From: Dehalococcoidales bacterium
GTDB lineage: Bacteria; Chloroflexota; Dehalococcoidia; Dehalococcoidales; UBA5627
Assembly (NCBI GenBank): GCA_028707255.1
Contig: JAQTUQ010000003.1
Location: forward strand, 1 to 64,000
Direction of reading: 5' to 3'
Length of the DNA stretch: 64,000 nucleotides
This document shows positions 1 to 9,623 of the stretch, piece by piece. Below the pieces are notes generated by a model. The model made no database searches, had not been told where the DNA came from, and saw only the letters and a list, made by a program, of their open reading frames with translations. Position 1 is the first letter of the stretch; each line of letters starts with the position of its first letter. A program made the translations under genes and the position numbers.

Positions 1-538
1 TGTCCAAGGTAACATCCGAATCGGCTCCGATGACTATGCGGTCCGGTTTTTTAAAATAAGCGATGGCTTTTCCCAGCCGGAGATTTTCGGGGCAACAGGC
101 GACATCGAAATCAAGCGATGGATTGTGTTCTCGAGTCATGGACTTTATTTTTTCGCAGGTTTCCACCGGAACCTGGCTGCTGATAATGAGCGTGCATCCT
201 TCTTTCAGATAAGGGGCAATCTTTTTACAGGTATTCATAACAGGGGAAAGGTCGACCTCATCACTATCGTCGACCGGCGTATCGAAGGCAATTATTATAT
301 ATGAACAATCCCTGACGGCATTCTCCAAGTCGGTTGTATAGTTAAGCCTTCCCGCCCTGATATTGGAGGTAATCAATTCTTCCAGACCCGGTTCGAACAG
401 GGGTGGAACCCCGTTATTCAGGTTTTTAACCCTTTCCGTATCGTCATCCGCACCGGTAACCTGATAGCCGAAGCCGGCTAAACAGGCGGAATAGACGCAA
501 CCGAGATGCCAGAGACCGATTACGCAGACATTTTCCAA
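1..538 (-). CDS. Nucleotide-sugar dehydrogenase (UDP-glucose/GDP-mannose dehydrogenase family), partial at window edge
   Basis: Reverse-strand translation reads LENVCVIGLWHLGCVYSACLAGFGYQVTGADD..., a Rossmann N-terminus, followed by CPENLRLGKAI. TTG start at 538 with GGAGT upstream. Not in the ORF track because it uses TTG and runs off the window. Confidence 0.75.
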   Translation of the reverse strand, partial: MENVCVIGLWHLGCVYSACLAGFGYQVTGADDDTERVKNLNNGVPPLFEPGLEELITSNIRAGRLNYTTDLENAVRDCSYIIIAFDTPVDDSDEVDLSPVMNTCKKIAPYLKEGCTLIISSQVPVETCEKIKSMTREHNPSLDFDVACCPENLRLGKAIAYFKKPDRIVIGADSDVTLD

Positions 539-543
539 GTTTT

Positions 544-1485
544 TTACTCCTTGCCCAAAAGCCTTCGGGCAGCAATTCGCACTGCTTTATCGGAGGTATG
601 TTTCGGCGTCCACCCGAGCTGTTTTACCTTATCGATATTGAAATGTACAAATGGGGCGTCGCCGCGCCAACCGCGGCTGCCGCCGCTATATTCGTATTTT
701 ACGTTTTTCAGCCCCATTTCTTCACAAACGATATCGGCGACACCTGTTACAGTGCTGTAGGTATCGGTGCCGAGATTGAATACATCGCAGTCTTTTTTTG
801 ATTTTTCAAAAACGGTCAGCATACCGTCTATGCAATCTTCGACCATGAAGAAGTTCTTTTCCTGTTTACCGTCACCCAGTATTTCCAGTTTTTTCGGGTT
901 GTTTTTCAGCTTTTGAATAAAATCGTAAATAACTCCATGCCACATATGTCCGCCGACCACATTACCGAAACGGTAAATACAGGCATGCATATCGAACAGG
1001 TGGCAGTACGCCGATATCATCCCCTCGCAGGCTAACTTCCCGGCTCCGTAGAGTGAGATGGTAAGCAGCGGGCCATCCGTTTCAGCCAGCGGTTTGGGCG
1101 GCATATCACCGTAAACGGTGGCGCTGGAGGCAAACATCATATTTTTTATTCCCGACTTGCGCATGCATTCCAATACGTTATAGGTGCCGATGGTGCAATT
1201 TTTCAGGTCGAAATCGGTGACGTTATTGCCCTTGACGATATCCGTATTGGCGGCCAGATGCCATACGATATCATGCCCGGGCATATATTTATTCAATGCT
1301 TCAACATCAAGAATATCCGCTTCGATAAATTTGAAATACGGCTTTCCGATGTAATGTTCTATTAATTTCCGGTTTCCGGTAACCAGATTATCATAGACCG
1401 TAACCGTATTGCCGTCCTTTAGCAATCTTTCAACAACGTGGCTCCCGATAAATCCCGAACCGCCGGTCAGTAAGTATTTTGACAC
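544..1485 (-). CDS. NAD-dependent epimerase/dehydratase (UDP-glucose 4-epimerase-like, extended SDR)
   Basis: TGGSGFIGSHVVERLL nucleotide-binding motif; SLYGAGKLACE active-site region. Confidence 0.9.
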   Translation of the reverse strand: MSKYLLTGGSGFIGSHVVERLLKDGNTVTVYDNLVTGNRKLIEHYIGKPYFKFIEADILDVEALNKYMPGHDIVWHLAANTDIVKGNNVTDFDLKNCTIGTYNVLECMRKSGIKNMMFASSATVYGDMPPKPLAETDGPLLTISLYGAGKLACEGMISAYCHLFDMHACIYRFGNVVGGHMWHGVIYDFIQKLKNNPKKLEILGDGKQEKNFFMVEDCIDGMLTVFEKSKKDCDVFNLGTDTYSTVTGVADIVCEEMGLKNVKYEYSGGSRGWRGDAPFVHFNIDKVKQLGWTPKHTSDKAVRIAARRLLGKE

Positions 1486-1568
1486 TTTTGTCCTCCTTAT
1501 TTAAATCCTTATATATAATCAGGTTGGCACACTTTCATATGCGGTTGTAATAAATTCATATGTCTTAA

Positions 1569-2564
1569 TCAGCCGATAAAATATTTTTTTGCAAAACCGA
1601 ACATTTTCGGGCATGAACAGGAAATATAACCCAGAGCAACAAAAAACAGAGCGTAAATACTGAGTTTTATCCGCTTAAAAGATATTAGCGGTTTATAAAA
1701 GAGACCTGCTAACGATAGCGGCAGCATTCTGAATAATATGCGCTCTAACACACTGCGCTCACGGGTTAAATTACTCGTATCGTTGTCTTCGGGATACATT
1801 TTTTTTAGCAAGGCTTTGGAATATCCCTGCCAGTAACATTGTCCCCTTATAAATTTCAAGGTCAAACGGTATTTATATACGTTGTGATATACCTGTACTT
1901 TCGGATTGTATAAGATGTGTTTTCCTGTTTTCATCCTGACCCTTATCGAAAATTCCGCATCGTCGACAGGGCCGCTTTTCCATGCTTCCTTGCCGCCGTT
2001 AGTATTTCCGAAGTTTGGGGAAAACCGGCTTTCCTTAAAAACTTCTTTCCTGAAAGACATGTTCATTCCCCAGGTGCTACGCACGGTTCTGGCGCTTTGC
2101 CAACCGGTAAAAGCGGTACAACTGACAATCCACTGGAATTCATCCGGAAGCCATGACATTTTACTGTCTTCCCAGACGGGATAGCCCGGCCCCGTTACGC
2201 CGATTATAGTTTCGTCATGATATGTATGTGCCATTTCTTCAGCCCAGTCGGGGAATAACACCACATCGTCATCCACAAAAGCGATGATGTCCCCTTCGGC
2301 ATTTTCAATGCCGAGATTTCGCGACATTGAAAGACCGAGTTTTTGGGGGCTGAAAACAATGCGGACACTGTCGATTTGTTTTTCTTTTATAAAGGTATCG
2401 AGCATATCGCACAATTCCTGCGAACGCTCGACCACAAAAATGGTTTCCATATTTTGGTATGTCTGCTTTTTTATGGATTCCAGCAGTTCGTATATATCGT
2501 TCAATCGCTCCGTAGTGTACGAAGTTATTACCAGCGAAAGTGATGAGTGGCCGTTTGTGTTCAT
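1569..2564 (-). CDS. Glycosyltransferase family 2
   Basis: LVITSYTTERL, GLSMSRNLGIENAEGDIIAFVDDDVVLFPDW: GT-A fold with DDD motif. Confidence 0.88.
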   Translation of the reverse strand: MNTNGHSSLSLVITSYTTERLNDIYELLESIKKQTYQNMETIFVVERSQELCDMLDTFIKEKQIDSVRIVFSPQKLGLSMSRNLGIENAEGDIIAFVDDDVVLFPDWAEEMAHTYHDETIIGVTGPGYPVWEDSKMSWLPDEFQWIVSCTAFTGWQSARTVRSTWGMNMSFRKEVFKESRFSPNFGNTNGGKEAWKSGPVDDAEFSIRVRMKTGKHILYNPKVQVYHNVYKYRLTLKFIRGQCYWQGYSKALLKKMYPEDNDTSNLTRERSVLERILFRMLPLSLAGLFYKPLISFKRIKLSIYALFFVALGYISCSCPKMFGFAKKYFIG

Positions 2565-3460
2565 CTTGTACTGCCGTTCATCGCCGCCCTGAATATTTTA
2601 AAATCTCTGGCATGCTGTTCCCGCGATATGCCGATGACGACGCCCTTTATTTGAGAAATCCCGTTGATATATTCGATAGCCTCAGCGGATTTTAAATAAC
2701 CGCTGGCAAGTATGCTCATGGCTATTACCTCTGTTTGTGGGATATCTTCCAGTTTTTTTTCGCATTCTTCTTTAGACGGGTTCATCTGGAATCCGATCTT
2801 GTTATAGGGGGCTACTATTGCCACTTTTGTAAGGTCTATTCCCAGTTTTGTTAAAAAATCGATTAGCTGTGGTGAATTACGCGTTTCGAAGCCCGGTTTG
2901 ATTTTCATCTTTTGCATGAAGCCGATAAATGACCTGAACAGCCATTCGAGTTCCAAAGCCAGCGCCATCTCGGTTATGATCTCATGTAATAAAAAGCAGT
3001 CGGGGGCTCGCTTGGACTTTGCTGCTTTACGTATTCTGAATATCTCATAATATAAATAGGCCTTCATTAAAGCCGCCGGGTTTTGAAATACCACCCCTTT
3101 AAAGCCGCAAAAGACCGCTTTAAGATTGCACGAAGCAATAATCTGTTTGGTTAAATGTATTGCCATTCCCGGTGTTCCTAATCGCGAAGCAAGCCTGACA
3201 TAATCCGATGCGGCAGGTGCGATAGCGTACAGTTTCGGGGAGACACCTTTATCGGCTAACGATCTGATAATATCGAGTGTAATTTCACTGACGGAAAACA
3301 TAAAACCGTCGGCGCCGTTTTCGACGGCGACTCCTATTAATTCCGCGCAGTATTCAGGATTGGAAATTTGATTGCCCCTGCCGGATGCGCGGCTTTGTGA
3401 AAGGTGGCTGACCCCGTGAAAAGGATTATCGCCTACCAGAAGTAATTTTTGATTTTGCAT
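2561..3460 (-). CDS. Conserved hypothetical protein, possibly TIM-barrel, in glycan operon
   Basis: 299-aa ORF with 4-bp overlap with the GT2 gene; VGDNPFHGVSHLSQ N-terminus; alternating beta/alpha pattern. No family confidently recognised. Confidence 0.65.
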   Translation of the reverse strand: MQNQKLLLVGDNPFHGVSHLSQSRASGRGNQISNPEYCAELIGVAVENGADGFMFSVSEITLDIIRSLADKGVSPKLYAIAPAASDYVRLASRLGTPGMAIHLTKQIIASCNLKAVFCGFKGVVFQNPAALMKAYLYYEIFRIRKAAKSKRAPDCFLLHEIITEMALALELEWLFRSFIGFMQKMKIKPGFETRNSPQLIDFLTKLGIDLTKVAIVAPYNKIGFQMNPSKEECEKKLEDIPQTEVIAMSILASGYLKSAEAIEYINGISQIKGVVIGISREQHARDFKIFRAAMNGSTR

Positions 3461-3467
3461 ATTAAAA

Positions 3468-4451
3468 CTAACCTTTTCTTTTTTCCACCTGTTCGATCAA
3501 GTAATCGACTTTAGCCGCTTCCGTAAAATCTGGTTCGGCTTTACCGCCTTCCATTACTGCCTTGATAAACAGCTCGTTCTCGCGGTAATACTCCGGAGCA
3601 GCCAGCAGAAACGGGACACGATCGTCGAGATCCTGTCTGTAAGATTCATTGCATTCCCCTGAATCCTTTTCAATTCTAATCCGGTCGGAATTTACCGATA
3701 TAGTTCCTTCGGAACCGGTGATTATTAGACCGAATTCGGGTAAACGGTAGCCTTCTTTAGTCCATGAAATATCATAGTCGCCTTGCATGCCGGAGGCGCT
3801 TTTTACGCAAAAACTGGAGCCGTTATCGATACCGTTCTTGAAATCTTTATCATGTTCTACTGTTGTCAATTCAAGGTTGCCGAATAACCACAGGCTTAAA
3901 TCTATGATATGGGCGCCGAGATCCCTGGTAGCGCCGCCCTTAACGGTCGATGCTTTGCCGTTACCCGGGGCGAAGTCGGAAGCGTAGGCATATGCCTTAA
4001 AGCTGAGCGTTTCACCGATTCCCCCGTTCTGCAACAGAAGACGCGCTTTTCGATATGTAACGGCAAATCTGCTCATATAACCCACCATGGTTATTCCTCT
4101 ATTCTCTTTTGCCAGTTGACATAAGCTTTTCGAATGTTCGTAACCGGAGGTCAGTGTTTTTTCCACGAAGACATTCCTGGTAATACCGTTTAAATAAAGG
4201 TCTTTTACAATAGAGTAGTGGCTGGGAATAGGGGTAGTTACATAAACGGCATCATATTCGGAAGAGGCAAATATTTCGTATTTGTCTGTAATTACGACAT
4301 TGCTGACGGCTTTTCCGAGGAATCTTTTCATTAGCGTGCTTTTATCATATATAGCAACCAGCGATGCCCCCGGAATGCTGTTAATCAGGCTGGTATGCAG
4401 CAAGCCCATTTTACCCATACCGACTATGGCTATTTTCAGAGGATTGTTCAC
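3468..4451 (-). CDS. Gfo/Idh/MocA family oxidoreductase
   Basis: IAIVGMGKMGLLHTSLI Rossmann motif; VEKTLTSGYEHS (EKP-like motif); GGATRDLGAHIIDLSLWLFG. Confidence 0.9.
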   Translation of the reverse strand: MNNPLKIAIVGMGKMGLLHTSLINSIPGASLVAIYDKSTLMKRFLGKAVSNVVITDKYEIFASSEYDAVYVTTPIPSHYSIVKDLYLNGITRNVFVEKTLTSGYEHSKSLCQLAKENRGITMVGYMSRFAVTYRKARLLLQNGGIGETLSFKAYAYASDFAPGNGKASTVKGGATRDLGAHIIDLSLWLFGNLELTTVEHDKDFKNGIDNGSSFCVKSASGMQGDYDISWTKEGYRLPEFGLIITGSEGTISVNSDRIRIEKDSGECNESYRQDLDDRVPFLLAAPEYYRENELFIKAVMEGGKAEPDFTEAAKVDYLIEQVEKRKG

Positions 4452-4505
4452 TATTGTTAAATCCTTTTTTAAATCAATTTAATCGATACACCATATATGC
4501 GGAAA

Positions 4506-5189
4506 TTAAAAGCGTTCCTTTATGATGATAAAAAAATCCTTAAAACCCTGTTTGAAACTGGATACCTTACTGACATTGCCTATGCGTCCTTTATCGATTT
4601 GCCGGATTTCAACCGCCTTTAAGCCGGCTTTTTTAGCTTTGACAACCATTTCCTGTTCCATTTCAAATCCGTCATAACGCAGGTTTAATCTAAGAAAATC
4701 TTCTTTTCGCAGGGCATTGTAACCGGAACATACATCGGTATATCTGGTGCCGAATAATATATTGGTGGTACTGATAAGAACCCGGTTGCCGAATTTGTGA
4801 TAAAGCGGCATTTTGGGGTTAGCATTCAAGAACCTGGAGCCTTTGGCAAAATCATAACCGTTAATCAAGGCTTCAATATATTTGGGTAAGTCGGCCGGAT
4901 CGGTAGATCCATCGGCATCCATTGTAACGACAATCTCGCCCGTAGCGTTCTTAAAACCGAATTTTAGGGCATCCCCCTTACCTTTTCCCGGCTGAGCAAT
5001 GACCTTTAAATCAGGACGAATGGTTTTGGCTACTTCTATGGTCGAATCATTGGAATGCCCATCTACCAGCAGTATTTCATCTACCCATCCGGGAATCCCG
5101 GGCAGAACGTGAGGCAGATTCTCCGCTTCATTGAGCGCGCAGATTATTACCGATATGGCTGGGCAGTTTGCCGGTTTTTGAACATTCAT
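4506..5189 (-). CDS. Glycosyltransferase family 2 (dolichol-phosphate mannosyltransferase-like)
   Basis: ISVIICALNEAENLPHVLPGIP; VVTMDADGSTDPADLPKYI. Confidence 0.9.
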   Translation of the reverse strand: MNVQKPANCPAISVIICALNEAENLPHVLPGIPGWVDEILLVDGHSNDSTIEVAKTIRPDLKVIAQPGKGKGDALKFGFKNATGEIVVTMDADGSTDPADLPKYIEALINGYDFAKGSRFLNANPKMPLYHKFGNRVLISTTNILFGTRYTDVCSGYNALRKEDFLRLNLRYDGFEMEQEMVVKAKKAGLKAVEIRQIDKGRIGNVSKVSSFKQGFKDFFIIIKERF

Positions 5190-5199
5190 AATCTGTCTA

Positions 5200-5877
5200 T
5201 TATCCCTTGTTCAACATGTCGATTGCCTTGTTGGCATCATTTATGAATTGCCTGACAGTCTCGCGTGTATATTGATGGTCTGCCATCTTGGTAAGCATTG
5301 CCGGTGGAATGGTAACGATGTGAGCGCCGGCTAAAGCAGCGGAGATAACGTCTCCTACCGAGCGGATGCTGCCGACAATAATTTTACTCTTGTAATCCCA
5401 GCGCTCCAGCCAATCGACTGATTCGGCAATAACACCCGAGGCATCGCCACCCTCATCGGAAATCCTGCCGGCAAAGATGCTGATATATGTCGCTCCGGCT
5501 TTGGCCGCCAGCATCACCTGACCGATGGAAAGCGCGGCTGTGGCATTAACTTTAATTCCGCTTTCTTCCAGTTGTTTGATAACACCGTAGCAGGGAACAC
5601 CGTCCTGATTGATTTGCGGGATTTTGATAACGATGTTCTGTGCCCACGAATCGAATTGATGCGCCTGAGAAACCATTTCGGAGAGGTCGTTGGTGGTTAC
5701 CTCGACGGACAGGGGTTGGGGAAATATCATTTTGGCGATTTCCCCGGCATGCGTCTCAATATTATAAGCACCATCCTTTAACATGATGGAAGGGTTGGTG
5801 GTTACACCGTCGATGACTCCCATATCCGTCCATTTCCTGATTTCGTTCAAGTTCGCTGAATCCAGGAATATTTCCAT
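5200..5877 (-). CDS. Short transaldolase / fructose-6-phosphate aldolase family (MipB/TalC-like)
   Basis: MEIFLDSANLNEIRKWTDMGVIDGVTTNPSIM; NIVIKIPQ; ATYISIFAGRISDEGGD. Confidence 0.9.
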   Translation of the reverse strand: MEIFLDSANLNEIRKWTDMGVIDGVTTNPSIMLKDGAYNIETHAGEIAKMIFPQPLSVEVTTNDLSEMVSQAHQFDSWAQNIVIKIPQINQDGVPCYGVIKQLEESGIKVNATAALSIGQVMLAAKAGATYISIFAGRISDEGGDASGVIAESVDWLERWDYKSKIIVGSIRSVGDVISAALAGAHIVTIPPAMLTKMADHQYTRETVRQFINDANKAIDMLNKG

Positions 5878-5901
5878 ATCTCTTCCTCCGCTGAATTTGT
5901 T

Positions 5902-6495
5902 TCATAGAGCTGTATTATCTTTAATTAAAAATGCCGCCTGCAACAGGTTTTCACAAATGAAATCAGATTTGGCATTCTCCTGCTCCATACGATGACATTG
6001 TTCGCATTTTTCCTTTCCGATCAGTATGGTACGGCAACCGGCGCTTTTACCGGCCTGTATATCGGTAAGCCCGTCGCCAACCATCCATGATGCTTCAAGG
6101 TCGATACCCAGTTCGCTGGCAGCTTCTTTTATCAGACCGGGCTTTGGTTTACGGCAATCACAAACCACCTTTAAATCAGGTACAACTGCCTGCGGATGAT
6201 GAAGGCAATAAAATTCATCATCCACAAATGTATTTGCACGACCCAACTCATCGATAAGCTGCCGGCGGATTGCTTCGAAAATCTGCTGTGACATATGCTT
6301 CTTGGCGACGCCGGGTTGATTTGAGACTATAATTACTTTATAACCGGCAACACGTAAAATACGTATGGCTTCAGGGACGCCATCAATAATCCGCAACTGG
6401 CTAACAGTAAACGGGGAATCTATGATTCCCTGTTCCCGGTGATAGATGAGTTCGTTTATCACCCCGTCGCGGTCTAGAAATACGGCCTTTTCCAT
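5902..6495 (-). CDS. gmhB: D-glycero-D-manno-heptose 1,7-bisphosphate phosphatase (HAD-IIIA)
   Basis: VFLDRDGVINELIYH; VIIVSNQPGVAKKHMS; Cys/His set CLHHP...CDCRKPKPGL; MVGDGLTDIQAGKSAGC. Confidence 0.85.
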   Translation of the reverse strand: MEKAVFLDRDGVINELIYHREQGIIDSPFTVSQLRIIDGVPEAIRILRVAGYKVIIVSNQPGVAKKHMSQQIFEAIRRQLIDELGRANTFVDDEFYCLHHPQAVVPDLKVVCDCRKPKPGLIKEAASELGIDLEASWMVGDGLTDIQAGKSAGCRTILIGKEKCEQCHRMEQENAKSDFICENLLQAAFLIKDNTAL

Positions 6496-6509
6496 AACTG
6501 TTTAATTCC

Positions 6510-7106
6510 TTATTTGACAGACTCCCATTTCATTTCCGCCGCTTTCAATTTCGGGTGTGAGACAATCAGATGCCAGACAACAGCCTGAAATGCCTCAGTA
6601 TGAGGTGTAACCGAAGCCGGATTGACAGTAGGGATTATTACATAACCATCCGCTACCCTGGCGGTATATCCGCCGTCACGGCCGATAATACCAAGGATAG
6701 CGGCTCCTGTTTCTTTTGCATATTGGAGAGCGCGAACCAGATTGACACTGATTGCTTTTTCTTCGTTGCCGCCACCAACAGAAAAAATAAAGATGCCGTC
6801 GTTGCTGTTCAAGCGGCTTACTTTCAGCCATTTTAAAAAAGCCTCCTCCCATCCATCGTCGTTTATGCGGGCGGTAAGTTCGGAGATATTATCGAGTGGG
6901 GAATACGATTCGATGCCGGCAATTTTTCTGAAGTCGTTTACAGCGTGTGTTGCATTGCCGGCGCCGCCACCGACGCCTAGGAAAAAGAGGCGTCCGCCTT
7001 TTTTGCGGATAGCGCAAATAATATCGACCATTTTTTCGATACTAAGGCGGTCCAGCAATCCGGCTATCTTTGCCGCTTCTTTTAAGTGTTCATCAGTATA
7101 ATTCAT
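6510..7106 (-). CDS. gmhA: SIS-domain sedoheptulose-7-phosphate isomerase (GmhA-like)
   Basis: GGRLFFLGVGGGAGNATHAVNDFRK; FIFSVGGGNEEKAISVNLVRAL; operon context with gmhB/hddA/hddC. Confidence 0.78.
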   Translation of the reverse strand: MNYTDEHLKEAAKIAGLLDRLSIEKMVDIICAIRKKGGRLFFLGVGGGAGNATHAVNDFRKIAGIESYSPLDNISELTARINDDGWEEAFLKWLKVSRLNSNDGIFIFSVGGGNEEKAISVNLVRALQYAKETGAAILGIIGRDGGYTARVADGYVIIPTVNPASVTPHTEAFQAVVWHLIVSHPKLKAAEMKWESVK

Positions 7107-8104
7107 CTATATCTCGTTGATGTATTTGCCAGTATTTTTGTGCCATCGAAATCGAAATGGAATTTTTCCCATCTAAGACCCGCGTCTTCCATTTGCTGTA
7201 TAATGCGTTTTTTACATCCGTTTTCGCAGTAAAAAAGCAGAAAACCACCGCCGCCGGCGCCGATTAATTTACCTCCGATAACTCCGTTTTTGCGGGCAAG
7301 TTCATAGCACTCATCGATATGAGGGTCGGATATTTTACCGGAACGTCTCTTTTTTAACTCCCAGTGAACATTCATCAGTTCTCCAAGCATATTCAGATTA
7401 CCGGATTCCAGGTATTTTCTGGTTTGAAAGCCGATATCTTTTATTTGATTCAGATTGTCAATGATTGAGGGGTCTTCATTTTTGGATTTTTGATCCTGGT
7501 CGCAAAGTATCTCTGAAGCACTTCTTTCCTTGCCTGTAAAAAACATCAGCAGGTGGTCTTCAAGTTCATCTTCGTCGTCAGCGGAAATGCGCAGGGGTTC
7601 AAAGATTACCGTTCCGTCTTTTTCAAAAGTGAGACAGGTAAGACCTCCAAGCGCTGCCATATATTGGTCCTGCTTGCCTATCGGTTCGCCCATCAAGTCT
7701 ATCTCGATATGGCAGGCTTCCTCGGCCAGTCTCTTTTGGGTGGTATAATCTTTGTTATATACATGCAGTGCATGAAGCAAGGCTACGGTAAAACTGGAAG
7801 AAGACCCGAGTCCGCAACCGGAAGGAACATCTGCGGCAGAATGCAATTCAATACCGTGATTTATACCCACGAGCTCCAGAGCCGTGCGGAAGATGCGGTG
7901 TTTGATTTCGGAAATATTATCTACTATTTCTGTTTGAGAGTAGCTCAGGCGTATGCTGTCGTAGAATCTCTTGTGCGCTGTTATATTGCAGTATTTATCG
8001 ATAGCTCCGGCAATCAGAAAGCCGCCGTATCTGGAATAATAGGATGGCAGATCTGTTCCGCCGCCGCCCAGAGTAATGCGCATCGGAGCCCTGGCTAAAA
8101 TCAT
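7103..8104 (-). CDS. hddA: GHMP kinase, D-glycero-alpha-D-manno-heptose 7-phosphate kinase-like
   Basis: APMRITLGGGGTDLPSYY; DVPSGCGLGSSSSFTVALLHAL; GGKLIGAGGGGFLLFYC. Confidence 0.85.
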   Translation of the reverse strand: MILARAPMRITLGGGGTDLPSYYSRYGGFLIAGAIDKYCNITAHKRFYDSIRLSYSQTEIVDNISEIKHRIFRTALELVGINHGIELHSAADVPSGCGLGSSSSFTVALLHALHVYNKDYTTQKRLAEEACHIEIDLMGEPIGKQDQYMAALGGLTCLTFEKDGTVIFEPLRISADDEDELEDHLLMFFTGKERSASEILCDQDQKSKNEDPSIIDNLNQIKDIGFQTRKYLESGNLNMLGELMNVHWELKKRRSGKISDPHIDECYELARKNGVIGGKLIGAGGGGFLLFYCENGCKKRIIQQMEDAGLRWEKFHFDFDGTKILANTSTRYR

Positions 8105-8814
8105 TTATTTGCTCCTGTAAGCGTTATAAAATCTTCCAAACCTGCCGGTGAACCGATTTCATAAAAACGTTCCTTTACTTCATATGCCAGCAGTTCCTTA
8201 TCCGCTATCAGCGAGGTAAAAACATCTCCCAGTTCGTAAAAACAGTCCTCCGGTATTCTCGATAGCATATCCTTGCGGAAAAGGTTTACCCCGTATTCTA
8301 TGTAAGCCATATCGGCAGTTTTTTCACGCTTGTTGTACTTAGCAACCACATCTCCGCTTATTACAGTATTGCTCGAATCGTAGAGGTCGTTGTTTTTATA
8401 GACGGTCATAAGCGCCAGTTTGTTTTTAGCTTGGAAGAAATCCCAAATAGCGGCAAAATCGGGCGAAGTGTAGGAATCTCCGTATATGGTAAAGAATCTG
8501 TCGTCCAGTAATGGCTCGGCATTCTTAAGCGCGCCTGCCGTACCTAAAGGTACATTTTCATAACTATAAGTTATATCAACATCAAACCTGCTTCCATCAC
8601 CGAAATAACTTTCAATTTGTTCTCCGAGATGCCCCAGGCAAATTAATAAATTGCCGAATCCATTTTGCCTAAACATCTCCAACTGGTATTCCAGAAAAGG
8701 TTTGCCATAAATATTTAACATTGATTTGGGACGATTATGTGTCAAGGCACCCAGCCTGGTAGCCAGACCGCCCGCCAGTACTACTATCTGCACATTATCC
8801 GGTCTAAAAGACAT
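8101..8814 (-). CDS. hddC: Nucleotidyltransferase, D-glycero-alpha-D-manno-heptose 1-phosphate guanylyltransferase-like
   Basis: VVLAGGLATRLGALTHNRPKSMLNIYGKPFLEYQL; 4-bp overlap with the kinase. Confidence 0.82.
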   Translation of the reverse strand: MSFRPDNVQIVVLAGGLATRLGALTHNRPKSMLNIYGKPFLEYQLEMFRQNGFGNLLICLGHLGEQIESYFGDGSRFDVDITYSYENVPLGTAGALKNAEPLLDDRFFTIYGDSYTSPDFAAIWDFFQAKNKLALMTVYKNNDLYDSSNTVISGDVVAKYNKREKTADMAYIEYGVNLFRKDMLSRIPEDCFYELGDVFTSLIADKELLAYEVKERFYEIGSPAGLEDFITLTGANK

Positions 8815-9022
8815 AGTTTTTCTCTGACAATTATTATAATAATTAAATCACAGGAATATAGACATAAATGAGATAAAATATACTTTATTGGACATATATA
8901 GACATTTATACAGTAAATTATTATTTAAGTCAAGGAGGCGTTAAGAATTCATCATATACCGTACCGGTATAGTCTCTTAACTGACTGATATAGGAAAATA
9001 GTAATGATTTGTATAAAAAGGG

Positions 9023-9051
9023 TTGACGTGGCGATATTCGGGGTGTAATAT
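9023..9051 (+). promoter_or_regulatory. Candidate sigma70 promoter (TTGACG, 17 nt, TAATAT)
   Basis: Read directly; about 570 nt upstream of the beta-helix ORF with no other plus-strand gene between. Confidence 0.35.
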
Positions 9052-9623
9052 TATTTTATAAATTAAACGTATGCGACACTTATTAGTAGCATAGAAGCAT
9101 AAGATTTCTATTTATGATGTAGGTAATAAATTATAATGTGGGGTAGCAATTGCAATATGAAGCATTAGTACATTATTTTAGCTTCGAAAAGCAGAATAAC
9201 CGGCTACTAGAAAACGCTATAATAAAGTATAAATTAATCATTCATTACTTTAGTAATACCTTTTATCCTGACGATTATTCTTATAGTCTCCACCGGCAGA
9301 TGGCAAATAGCCGAATTTCAGCCATTCTTTACAAGTTTCAATTCGAAGACCGAAAACAAACTGCCATTTCAGAGCTGAGATTTAATAATTCCGCAACATC
9401 CGCACTGCCACAGGCTATTATATCTTGTTGATATTCGCACTATATTAGAAGTGCATTTATAACTTAATTGACGAAAAAATGAACCAGCCAATGGAAGCTG
9501 ACGGGGAATGTGCATGTACACAGATAGCGGCAGTATTTGATGGACGGGCAGATGTCAAGGGAGTTGTCATGCAGGTTATAAGTGCAAAGTTAAATCGGGT
9601 GAAAACAAGGAGGATATAGCACA

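Noticed and set aside
9150-9431. 93-aa ORF in the leader of the beta-helix gene
   Set aside because: No convincing ribosome-binding site or recognisable domain; AT-rich intergenic sequence.
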